Source: Echinostoma caproni
Taxonomy: Eukaryota; Platyhelminthes; Trematoda; Plagiorchiida; Echinostomatidae
Assembly: GCA_900618425.1 (NCBI GenBank)
Contig: UZAN01039382.1
Span: forward strand, 1 to 64,000
Length of the DNA stretch: 64,000 nucleotides
Direction of reading: 5' to 3'
In this document: positions 1 to 10,070 of the stretch, one piece after another
Position numbering within the stretch: position 1 is the stretch's first letter
How the letters are laid out: each line of letters opens with the position of its first letter
Translations under genes and position numbers: made by a program
The notes under the pieces: model-generated
The model's database searches: none
The model's input: the letters and a program-made list of their open reading frames with translations, nothing else
Told to the model about the DNA's origin: nothing

Positions 1-2780
1 CTTCTGAAATAATAGTTATTGTTGGTTTTCCTTCGTGCTTCATCTATTTGTTTGCGTGCACTACCCTCAAATTTATACCTAACTGAATTATCTAACTTGG
101 AAATACGTTTCCACAGAGTTCAAAACATTTATTCAACTTTTTCTGAATAAATAAACACCTTTCATCGTATTACCATCGGTCATGAATCAGTTAGGCTAAC
201 AGATCAATAGAAAACAGATGCTCACAAAAACACCTAATTCATGTAATCTCATGGTTCGATTGCCGTTTAGCGTTTATACTTTTGACCTTTGTTTCAACAG
301 CCTCGCCATCTTTCTTAGCTTCAGACCCCACGCATCCATTGAGTGTCCTTTGATAATCCCAGATGGTGGCATTTATATACCATTGCACTAATCGCCTACT
401 TACGAATTCCTCAACCGCTGAACCATCATATTGACTGACCCAAGGGAAACTGGGATTTCACCCCAGCGTGGACGGTTTTGGGATATTCTATTCCTCAGGG
501 CTACAAATGAGAGCAAGTTGACCTGTGCAGTCTGCACAACACTGACCGGCTTCCATCATGCGACAGCTGGTACAACCAAGGTACAACCAAACGACTACGT
601 GAATGTAAACACGAGTAATTTTTTATTCATAATTTTTTTTCAGGCAAGTCGAAACAGGCACTACTTTGTTCCCAGTGATTTTAACAATTGTGCAATCGGA
701 GGTGTCTAAATGAGGGCTGTAAAAGTTCTGAACTCGCTAACTAGGGAACTGATCAATGTTCTGCTTACCCAGTGGTAGGGTCGGGGGTTGATTCAGTTCA
801 TTATTTCTTCTTGCATTCGATTTCCACTACTGCTGCGGCTGCCACAGCTATTCACCATTGCCACGTTCTTTAGTGTCATGAAAGACACTCAGGTTGTATA
901 CCTCCGTTTGGCTGGTATTTGCTGATATTAAATTAAAGAAAAATGCGGTTGACACTTATATTCCAATGCAATTTTTTTCAACTCAGCATGAACATGCTCA
1001 ACACTATTAGATTAGTAAATGCCCTAAGTTATATATAGAAAATCAATTTCGAGTTTTTCTTGGGTTTTATTACATCTGTGTATATCAGGCATCAATCAGT
1101 CGTTACAGGTTGATAAATAATTCGTTTAGCTGTCAGCAACCATTGGAGGATCGGAATCGCTTTTACCAAGCTAGTCAGGACATGCGGTCTAGGCAGGAAG
1201 AAGATCCGTGTTGCACGGGAAGCAATGGTCGTTGTAAATTTGGGGACTCATATTAATAAAATGGGTAACCAATATCTGGATCGAAAAAGGTTTTTTAGAT
1301 CTCTTGTGGATTCACATTTTTATTGGTTCAACGCTGAACATGGATACGATAAGAGTCATTTATCGTCTGCCTAACACAATTGTCTGGTGACTTACTAATT
1401 GTACCCTGCCCGCACAACCATTCCAGTTGAAGATTACTCGGTAATGCATGAATGAACTGACCCTTTTATTGTCCTCTAATCTCGTGATCAACCTATATGA
1501 TCACTTAAGTTTGACAGGTGATGGACCGCGCGTAAACTTCAGGTCCATTTCGGACGGATTTATGTGTTAGAACGAGAGAGCGAGGGATGAGCTCGCTGCA
1601 ATTTATTAATATCGATTCCATTTTCCCCTCAGCCATCAGCGTACTGGCTCATCCCTAAGTCTGGAGTAACCGAACGCGTGCTTCAGGCTTTGTTTTATTT
1701 ATCCGTTACACCGAATGCCAAACTGTTTTGGACAGTAACTTGCTTCTTTTGAGTACCATTCCCACAACCAGTAGTCTTTTGCAAGGTGTGCATATTGTAT
1801 TTGTAACGAGCGAGTGAGTGAGCGATTGCCTATTATTAAAGTCCATTAATTACTTCCCATTGTATGATAGGCAAATATCAACGCAGGGTCAACACAAACA
1901 CAACTGGACCTGCGTACATGCGCTCTGAGGTTCAGTGGTCTGCATATAGATGGGGTCCAGTATTTAATTAGGTCTTCCAAATTTTTCATCTATGTACCTT
2001 GTTGTGAATAGGCTAACGAGATTTGCTGCCTGTCACCCAAAAGCATTCTCTCCAAGAACGAAGAACCAGTGCATACTGAATACTGATTCTTTTGCAGAAT
2101 ACTCGCAATATGTGTACACACAAGGTAATGGAAATGTTTGAGATAAAGTTAGGTCGAACTATTTGCTATTCTGTTCTAATTAGTGTTGATGTATTTATAC
2201 ACCGATAAGAAGCAATGGAGTTTGAAATTACGTCTTCCGGTCAACTGTGTTGAGGGTCATATTCACTGGACTACCACGACCCGATAAGCTGTTTGGTTTG
2301 GGACGATTTCAAAGTTATACCTGGAGAAAACCAATATCTTTCACGAAAAGTGTCTGAGTTTCAGAGGCTCTGCGCTAAGGTCTGCGACTTGCCAAGTATT
2401 TCGGACGTTGGACAGTAAGAGTTGCTTCATGTTTACGCTGATTCATGAAGTTAGACAGACTGTTCTTGATTGACCATCCGGAACAGATTTGCAAAACAGC
2501 GAAATGGACAAATAACTGGGGGCTTCAAGTATGGCCTTAACCGTCCGCGAACCAAATATCACCACGGTTGTGCAGATTCATGTTAATGAAACAGAACGAC
2601 AAGTTTAATCTACTGTCTTCAATCGACAGCGCTTAACAGGTCTGAATCCATGGTACTGAAGACGTGTAGCTGAAAGTGCGTAAAACGTCGAGGTTGCGTT
2701 TCTGACGCAAAAAATGCAATAACATTTCAAATTTTTTTGTCCTCTATCGCAAAACCAAAATATACGCATACAGATATTCT
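1..2780. other. gene-less stretch
   Basis: I see no recognisable coding exon, RNA gene or repeat with a partner elsewhere in the window. Short ORFs occur (for example plus strand 431-709, 92 codons) but their translations resemble no family I know and lack convincing splice-site framing. Probably intergenic or intronic. Confidence 0.5.
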
Positions 2781-4195
2781 TATAGCTGATCAAACAGCAC
2801 ACTGTGTTCAAAACATCTATTGCTGAAATTTATGACCATATGATCTTTGCGAAACGTCGTGATCCCGGCTACCTGAGAACATTGATGCGATCGGGATGAG
2901 CCGGCGAAAAAACAAGTTCCATTGTGAGAGTTTTGGATGATTTGAGTCAACTTTATACGGTGAATTCGTCCTGTAGAGAGCAAATGAAACGTAAAACGGA
3001 CGACCCAGGAAGCAATATACAGCTATTACGATCTGGTTGTTTCTCATGATCAGTGTGAATTTATGGAACAAAATGGGGATCGCAACTGGGACCTCACAGG
3101 TAAAACGAGTGCTTGCTACCCACCAGTGTAAATGTAAAATAAAACACCGTCTGATCAGCTGCCCGGTGGGCAAGTGAGTAGTAGGCTTGGGTTCTACCTG
3201 TGAGATCCCGGTCGATCCATTGGCGCTGCTGATGAGAACCAACTAGATGGAAGTAGCTATATAGCGGTGTTTCGTGTTTTTTCATCTTACTCTTTATCCG
3301 TTCTACGCATGATGAATTCCGATCATGAAAATATTGTTGCCTTGAAGTGCGCGCAAACCATACTTAAATACACGTACATAACAGGTAATGCACACAGAAA
3401 AGAGAGGTACATGGTAATTAATATTCTATTGACCTTTCTCGGTTTTGTAATACTTTATAGAACCGTTCAGGTGTCCAGTGCACCAATTTTATATTGTGAG
3501 CGTCGATTGTTCGGTTTCCAATTGCGTATCTGACTTTCCTAGCGATATTTTTATTGCCTAAACGCCAGCAGACCTCTACTGAAACATGATATGCTATATT
3601 ATGGAGCGGTTAGGTCGTTTTTTGNTTGAAAACTAAAATTAAGTAACGAAGGGGAGAAAACGAGAGAAAGGGAGCGATTACGGGTGGGGGGGGGTATAGG
3701 ATAGGGGGCAGGGCGCTGACTTATCAGCCAAGATAGATTATTGTTTGAGATTATGTTTTTTGCGCATACAGCATGAGAGATTCTAGTGATGACCTTATCA
3801 TTGCTATTTTTCGGAATACGATTAAACAATCCCCTTTGGAATAAATTGATCTGTTCTGCCGGATTACCAAGTGTCCTATGGTTTTTCTGATTCAAAAAGA
3901 CCGACTTTATCTACTTTGATTATTCATCCGAAAAAGTTGGTAACGATCGGTCTCTTCGGCCCATGGTTCAATGTCAACTACCAAATCAGAGTCAACCAAG
4001 CCTGTGTCGCTCTTTCAAGTAATAATGCAGGTTTAATCAGTTGGTTATTTGGAATACAGGGCATCAAAGCCTTCGATCACAAATCGCATACCAAAAGTTA
4101 ACCAATTGAGCAACTAGTCACTGAGAAAGCGCCAAATATTTAAATTCGGTAACTTTTGTCTATAAAAATTGGCTTCCGCGGAGTCTACGGCAGAC
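2781..4195. other. gene-less stretch with an ambiguous base
   Basis: The longest ORF is on the minus strand at 2817-3242 (141 codons). It resembles no family I know and overlaps other open frames, so I do not call it a gene. A single N sits at 3625, just outside a G-rich tract. Confidence 0.4.
3682..3713 (+). repeat. G-rich tract, possible G-quadruplex
   Basis: Five runs of G (3, 9, 2, 5 and 3 bases) lie within 32 bases on the plus strand. The run of nine G can itself supply several tetrad columns. Whether it folds is inference. Confidence 0.45.
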
Positions 4196-4199
4196 AATG

Positions 4200-4310
4200 T
4201 CATTTGAAAAGGTTACTTGGGTCTAGGTCATGGATTTGAACACTGACCAGACAAGAGGGTCTACAGACCAACTCGTCATGTCATATAACTAACCCGATCA
4301 TTCAGCTCAT
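4200..4310 (-). mobile_element. degenerate tRNA-derived SINE-like remnant
   Basis: On the minus strand a pol III B-box-like GTTCAAATCC (plus 4232-4241) lies downstream of an A-box-like stretch containing GGGTTAG, at about tRNA spacing. No second copy is seen in the window and the acceptor pairing is poor, so this is tentative. Confidence 0.3.
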
Positions 4311-4719
4311 ATAAACACAAATGACAATGCAATCTGGCGAATAATAAGGTTTACAGTTAATCCCAATCACTCGCAAAGGTGCTTCACAGCAACATCACAG
4401 GTTATCCAGTAGTGGTGATAGAAAAACCGAACTGTTGTACAAGTCGCTTGTGAACTTAATACGGCGGGAATGTCATTTTCCAACTTACTCGGCCCTTCGC
4501 AAACGCGCACGTTCATATGAGATTTGCTTTCTTTGGCTGACCGATATATTTGTTTGGACACAAGTGACGTTAAATTCCGGTTTCGCCACCAGTGGAAAAA
4601 ATAAGATAAGGATAAGAGCATTTAGCTGAAAGGGAAGTCGCGATCTCGCAAGAAGTGAAGACCACGCCCTAGATCATCGACAGTGCCTGCGAAAATCGAA
4701 TGAATTTGCGCACACACCA

Positions 4720-4751
4720 GCCGTTTTAACGGAATAAATCGTCTTCATCAG
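4720..4751 (-). ncRNA. hammerhead-like core remnant
   Basis: The minus strand has an exact CTGATGA core (plus 4745-4751), then a possible short stem (GACG with CGTT) and AAAAC where GAAAC is expected. Hammerhead ribozymes occur in Penelope-like retroelements. Stem I is not convincing and no cleavage triplet is clear, so this could be chance or a decayed copy. Confidence 0.2.
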
Positions 4752-5033
4752 TCGCTTCAGTGGTACACCTTTAACTGAACAAATCAATTGTAGTGGCATC
4801 AACAGGAAAACAAACGGAGCGGCATGGACCGAAGCAATCGGGGCGTTTTTATGCTCGAGCATCGTTCATCAATTCAAGTACGACACTCACTCGAAAGCTG
4901 ATAGCACGTGACTAAGTGTAGCCGCGCTCAAGTGTTAGAGCATAAGTTCTCTGTCAAATGATTGTCGCTGACGAAAGTAAAAGATTCGCCTGCGTTAAAC
5001 GCCGTTTGAGTTACAATGATCAGAAAAGACAGC

Positions 5034-5067
5034 CGCACGCGCGCGCATGCACACACGCACACGCACA
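5034..5067. repeat. alternating pyrimidine-purine tract
   Basis: Thirty-four consecutive bases alternate pyrimidine and purine without a break, made of CG, CA and one TG step. Such tracts are known to favour Z-DNA. It is probably a decayed CA/CG microsatellite. Confidence 0.7.
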
Positions 5068-5069
5068 AA

Positions 5070-6290
5070 AGCCGATCATATAACTTATTTCTATTTCTCA
5101 TTGCCTCTACTTCCTGTGTGAAACCGGAAAGTGAATTTATTCACTCCTTCTGCTGATTTCTGCTTGATCTAATTGACTTGCGTGTTCTTCGTAACAGATA
5201 GAACAGATTGAACAAACTTAATTGTTTTTGAAAAAGGAATTTGTTTGCATGTTGAATATGAGGAGTTGAAACGTATGGAATTTTCTGGAACAAATGTAAC
5301 AACAGCACTTGCTGGAATGCTGGAATGCTGGAATCAGTTAGGGGGAAAAAGTGCAGCTGTAAATGTTTTTCCCTTAAACATAATCGGTAATCAGTAAGCT
5401 CATCTTTAGTTCACTGGCATTGTCGGTCACGCTAACCGATCTCAACTCGATTCTTTTGTTCGAATTTGGCTTCAAAACAGCCTGTTTTGTTACATGGAAA
5501 TCTGTATTTGGTCATACTCCATAGTTTCGAGAATTGGTTGTAAACAAAACTGTGACAAAAGTTCAAATATTGCCAATGATTCAATACCACGAGTATTGAG
5601 GTTCACAGGTACAAGTCATTGTTAATTTCTATTTATGATGATCTGCAATTTACTCGCCTTTAAATATTGAGGATTAACCATCGCCACAAATTTAATTTAG
5701 TCTTCCCACTTCTCTCTATCTCTGTTTTCAAGTGTAAATACTTGAAGAATGCAATGTCAGACAAATATATGATTTAACGTTTTGTTTATGGATGTTTTAC
5801 CCTGACTTTTGTTTAAACTTTCCGTTATTCCAACTCGCCTTCTTGAGAACAATCTCGAAATTCTTTGCCCTAGACAATCATTCGTGTTCTTTGATAAAAT
5901 ATCTACACAACTATGAAGCACACCTGTTCGCAGGGATCCAATCGAAACCTATTCTTCCTTTGGATGTCATTCTTTCTCTGCATAACGACCTATCTAGCTA
6001 CTAGTCTCACCCTTCAATACCTTCTGTGTTTCATTTCTTACCCTAAAGCATGAAGATCTAGAGAAAATCCAATGCAGTATTTACATATCAGAATGGTGTA
6101 TACTTAAATCATGCTTTCAAAAAACAAACATGTTTTCAGTGATGTAACCAGAAATTGAGGTCAACTATCTAGAACACACACTCTCAGGTGCTCAACTAAG
6201 ACTCATTCCCCTTGCTCACGAAATTGATCTGGACGAACATAAAATGGCCTGCAAACCACTTCTGTCTCGTACACTGTATACTATACCTTT
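5070..6290. other. gene-less stretch
   Basis: No exon or RNA gene is recognised. A small tandem repeat at 5311-5334 is the only structure I can point to. Confidence 0.5.
5311..5334. repeat. tandem repeat, 8-bp unit x3
   Basis: Three exact copies of GCTGGAAT in direct tandem. Probably simple replication slippage. Confidence 0.85.
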
Positions 6291-6292
6291 TC

Positions 6293-6350
6293 AACTTCAA
6301 GTGAATCCGCCGTAACTTCAAGTGAATCCGTTGTAACTTCAAGTGAATCC
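6293..6350. repeat. tandem repeat, 21-bp unit x2.8
   Basis: Units beginning AACTTCAAGTGAATCC start at 6293, 6314 and 6335. The first two full units differ only at two transitions near their 3' ends, so the duplication looks young. Confidence 0.85.
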
Positions 6351-6525
6351 AACCAATCGCACTCCATTAGATACCCCGACAAGATGATTGGTGTTTTGGC
6401 CGTCAAATGTCACCGATTGGACCGGGTCCGTCTAAACCCCCTCCAGTTCGAATGAACTAATTTCTCGGTAAACAAACAAAAGTACATTTTTCGCGAGTTA
6501 CCGAGCCAGGTTGATTGTTTCGGTA

Positions 6526-6553
6526 GGGTGGTAGGTGGGTGGGTCGAGGTGGG
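6526..6553 (+). repeat. possible G-quadruplex motif
   Basis: Four GGG runs separated by loops of 1 to 8 bases lie in 28 bases of the plus strand, between the small tandem repeat and the broken end of the transposase relic. Confidence 0.45.
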
Positions 6554-6652
6554 CCGTTCTCTTCCCGCCTCCCCCACACACCTGTTCCACCCAGGAGCGT
6601 TATGTTCGTGATCGTTGATCGAGTGTGCGTCATAGATACGAATGAACTAACC

Positions 6653-7420
6653 CGGAGNTAGAATGACAGGGTGCGTTGTCACACACAATCACATATGACT
6701 TGTGCTCTTCCTGCAATAGTTGATCAACTAGCGTTTGCAACCATTGCAGACACAATACGGAGTTGTAAGATCCTCTTTTCAGAGTATAATTCACCAAACT
6801 ATCCGCATTCATAGCACCTATGATGTGCAGATTTCTTCCTCTTGAACTGGCCACTGGTATCCGACACCTTTGACCTCTTGGTGCACGCCCATAATTTCTT
6901 GAACAATGTAGGTTGAAGTTGGTTTCATCAATCCAGATAATCTCATGTCCAAGTGACTCGTACCATTGCAGGTGTTGAACATATCTAGGAAGAAATGACT
7001 CAAAAACAGGTGGTTACATTACCTTTTCCTCTTCTCTTTATTATCCAGTAAGTTCATCGTTACTGGTATTTGATGAATCTTTTTGATGGTAATCAGTTTC
7101 CCATCTAAATAGTTGCTGATAGTTGTGATGGAAACTTCTTTGTCGTATTCAGCCTTGAGTTTCATCCGTAGAAACGACAGTGTCACAGTCGGATTCTCCT
7201 CAATCCATGAAATGAGTTCCTCTACATGGTGATTTGATAACTTGTTGAACCGTCTTCCTCCGTGGGTGAATTCTGACGGTTCATCTTGATGTCTTCTTAT
7301 CCATGTCATCGCTGTCCTTTTCTTCACATCAAGTGATGCAGCGATCATCAACCAGTCATCACCATTGTCGTAGGCTCGTAGTATACTAAACTTACGATCC
7401 ATTGCAGGATGCCACAGCAC
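6653..7420 (-). pseudogene. Tc1/mariner/IS630-type DDE transposase, 3'-truncated
   Basis: Cut-and-paste DNA transposase relic. The first part (plus 7019-7420) encodes an N-terminal helix-turn-helix region, with a DWLMIAASLDVKKRTAMTW segment and then a winged-helix-like stretch ending DNKEKRKR. The second part encodes HEIIWIDETNFNL, the usual context of the first catalytic Asp, and VIVCDNAPCHS, the context of the second. Both are established signatures of the IS630/Tc1/mariner superfamily. The two parts join in frame if 6985-7022 is removed as an intron. The start could be the Met at 7420 or the next Met (MDRKFSIL); the latter better fits the family. The frame ends in unrelated sequence at an ambiguous base (6658), so the third acidic residue and C-terminus are missing and the copy is dead. 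No terminal inverted repeats were found. Confidence 0.85.
6985..7022 (-). other. probable 38-bp spliceosomal intron
   Basis: On the minus strand the transposase reading frame runs into GTAATG and resumes after TTCTTCCTAG. Removing these 38 bases gives AAA-AGA-TAT-GTT and restores the family continuation KR-YVQHLQWYESLGHE before the first catalytic Asp. Donor, polypyrimidine tract and acceptor are all present. Very short introns are known in flatworms. A chance deletion-like break with splice-like ends is the alternative. Confidence 0.7.
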
Positions 7421-9388
7421 GTAAATAAGATGTATATATCAAGCGGTAATTCAGAGGATATTTATATCAAATAGATAAACTAATCCACCAATAAACATCG
7501 TATTTTTGAACAAGAATCCGAACTTGCCAACGTCCCTCTAACTTATGGCAAGTACAACACAGTTGCCTAATCATAATCCAACAGACTATTGTTGTCAACA
7601 CAAACCCCTTTGATTGCTTGGTTAATTCCAGTCCATTATTCCATCTATCATTATTGAAGTCGATAGGCCGGGTGCATTAGATAGTTCGTAGACTTTAGGG
7701 CACATTTTCAATTACCCTGTGTTGGTTATCCACTTTGCGTTCGTTGATAATTTAATACAGAACCAGTCCCTCGGTAGCCACATTTAGCACCTGTGCACTG
7801 CCCTTTCATTGGCTCTCACGATAAAAAGAATGCGAACAAGCGCTAAACAACAGATGTCAACCTCCTAGAGGGTCAAGCTCAAAGCTATCTTTCGGCTCCA
7901 CTGAACCAGTCCCAAAACACTGGAATGTGCACGAGAACCGTAACTGAAGCAAGCCATGTTAGGCATTTTCTTCCCTAACTAGGGTATCAGATGCTTTTCA
8001 AACCAAACTCATCATCTCGTCAGGAATCACAGATACAATCGCACACTTAAGCATCCATAGGATAGCGGCAACCTCACAAGGCTGAGCTGCACGGGGACAA
8101 TTAAATTTCCTTGATTCTCCATGGTTTATTTACACCTATGAATTCCATCAACGTGATTACGAGTTGTTCAAAACGGTTGCCTGTTGAAAATTGCTTATGA
8201 ATACTAATATTGAACTATATCGGTCATAAAATCTTTAGTTAAACCTCAGTATCGAATACCACAGTTCATTACAAATTTAACCAAAGACATCCGAATGGTG
8301 TGTTTTAAAAATACAAGGCAATCTGTTCAGGTCAAGAATAAAACTCAAACTCCGCAAGGAGAAGGATGCGTAATATTTCAAACTTCCTTAATCAAATGAG
8401 AATTTTCATAGTACAGCAGTTCAAGTCCAGTTTGAAAACATACTCCAGTTCAACCTGACAGTTGTGTATCCCTACTAGGGTACGGTTCTGACAGAGTCTT
8501 GTGTAGCCTCTGTTCGACAGGGGAAAGCTGAAACAGGTATCTTTCACGAATGAAACACAACCACTTCTATATGCATGTAATGTTCTCTCTTGTTTCAATC
8601 ACATGCAAACACATCTTTTATTTACCGGTTACAATTTAAAATCATGGAGGGGATTAATCAAAATTGCATAATGAATGCGTTCAGTAACGGGCATGACTCT
8701 CCCTATCCAAATCGGAGGTTACTATTCAGACTGGGTATCATGCCAGTATGCTGCTTTCAAATTCCCATTACTGATTCCCAAATAACAGATGCGTACTGGT
8801 TCCGCGGCAACCAATCCAACAAGACACGCAAACATTTCAACAGGTTTCAAAAGTGTGTTAAGCGGTTAGTAAGCGATCGGAGGGAAGCCTTTCGCGAGAC
8901 CAACTTGAAAGGCAAAGAATACATCGCAAAGGTGTACGACTTATGCCCAGGATCATTTTGCTGTGACTATACATGATGCAAGAAACGCAATGTTTATGTG
9001 AGGCACGGCTAAAACGAAAATAAAGCATATTTAAACATACAAACCTAATATGGGGAGGGGTAAAAGATCCCGTCATCCGGATAAGTACGGGTTCTCTTTG
9101 TTAATACGCTGCAAGGCTTTCATCGGATGATAACAGTCTCTTCTGCAAACCTTAGCAATCATGGCATTCGTGATTTGTAGAAAATCCAAGAGGCCGTGCT
9201 TCGGTCTATCTGTTGTTGCGTAATGAGATTATATCAAGCTATGACTGATGATGGTGCCTTGTAATTTCCGCTGTTGTATCCATGTGACATCTGGCATTGA
9301 ATCCAATTAAGAATATGTTCAACCACCAGAATACAAATTTATTGCTCTGTTCTGCCCACGTGGTCGCTCCGCACCCACGTTAACATTT
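7421..9388. other. stretch with no recognised gene
   Basis: Apart from an unassigned ORF at 8590-8976 I see no exon, repeat or RNA gene. The tandem-free sequence and scattered stops fit non-coding DNA. Confidence 0.45.
8590..8976 (+). CDS. unrecognised 128-codon ORF
   Basis: One of the longer ORFs not explained by a repeat. The C-terminal half is basic (around NKTRKHFNRFQKCVKRLVSD) and it ends in a Cys-rich tail, CPGSFCCDYT. There is no signal peptide and I recognise no domain. It could be a chance ORF or part of an exon; no clear splice sites or poly(A) signal decide this. Confidence 0.18.
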   Translation: MFQSHANTSFIYRLQFKIMEGINQNCIMNAFSNGHDSPYPNRRLLFRLGIMPVCCFQIPITDSQITDAYWFRGNQSNKTRKHFNRFQKCVKRLVSDRREAFRETNLKGKEYIAKVYDLCPGSFCCDYT

Positions 9389-9748
9389 TTAGGTCAGAAT
9401 AGAGTTGGTATACTGAGACACACCTTCTTTTGCTGAAAGTTTTGATCTTCTGGTCTTCTGATGAACAATTTGGGAGTTAACATCATCAACATCATCATGA
9501 TCATCATCCAAATCGTTCTCATCATCATTCAACTGATCATTATCATCATCATCATCCAATTCGTCGTCATCATCATCATTATCATCCGAATCCCCATCAT
9601 CATCCGAATCGTCATCATCATGAAAATCGTCATCCGAGTCGTCTTCATCATCGTCGTCATCATCACTCGAACCGTCGTCATTATCATCATCATCACTCGA
9701 ATCGTCCTCATCATCATCATCATCATCATTATTATCATCATCATCATC

Positions 9749-9780
<32 letters not shown>

Positions 9781-10070
9781 CCGAGTCGTCATCATCATGA
9801 TCATCATATTTCGAGTCTTCGTTATCATCATCGTCATCGTCATCAACCGAGTCCATTTTGTCATCAACATGATCATCCGATTCGTCAACATCATCATCCG
9901 AATGGTCATCATCACCACGAACTTCATCTTCCGAGTCGTCTTCATCATCATCGTCATCATCATCATCAGCAGCAGCATTATCATTATCTTCCGAATCATC
10001 ATCATCATCATCATTATCCGAATCGTCATCATCGTCTTTTGAATCGAATCATCTTCATCATGCGTACTGT
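9389..10070 (-). CDS. Asp/Ser-rich acidic ORF within GAT triplet expansion
   Basis: The minus strand encodes long Asp runs broken by Ser, Asn, Glu and Gly, in DSDDD-like blocks, followed by an ordinary tail (NSQIVHQKTRRSKLSAKEG...) and a stop at 9389. The Asp frame stays open upstream of the first Met (9856) to about 10030, then needs single-base shifts to continue as a mixed acidic stretch. Many unit differences are GAT to GAC, silent only in this frame, and most other changes give Ser, Asn or Glu. This resembles acidic low-complexity tracts of phosphoprotein or mineral-binding proteins, but similarity of composition is not homology. It may be an exon of a real protein, a decayed one, or only a microsatellite. 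Confidence 0.35.
9478..10065. repeat. long imperfect (ATC)n/(GAT)n triplet repeat
   Basis: About 590 bases are dominated by ATC/TCA/CAT on the plus strand, interrupted by TCGTC, TTCG and ATTATC variants. ATC triplets are open in all three plus frames and GAT triplets in two minus frames, so long plus-strand Ile-rich and minus-strand Met-rich ORFs here are trivial. Confidence 0.95.

Noticed and set aside
2841..2866. GAAACGTC near 2849 as another hammerhead 3' half
   Set aside because: No CTGATGA-like core, no stem II and no stem I partner could be drawn upstream.
2817..3242. 141-codon minus ORF as a gene
   Set aside because: Neighbouring frames are equally open, no domain is recognised and no splice or start context supports it.
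3625..3625. Single N bases (also at 6658 and 55104) as gaps
   Set aside because: Single ambiguous bases are more likely sequencing or polymorphism marks than scaffold gaps; only the one at 6658 coincides with a structural break.
9461..10042. Plus-strand 193-codon Ile-rich ORF and minus-strand 167-codon Met-rich ORF
   Set aside because: ATC triplets have no stop in any frame and GAT triplets have none in the ATG frame, so these ORFs follow trivially from the repeat.
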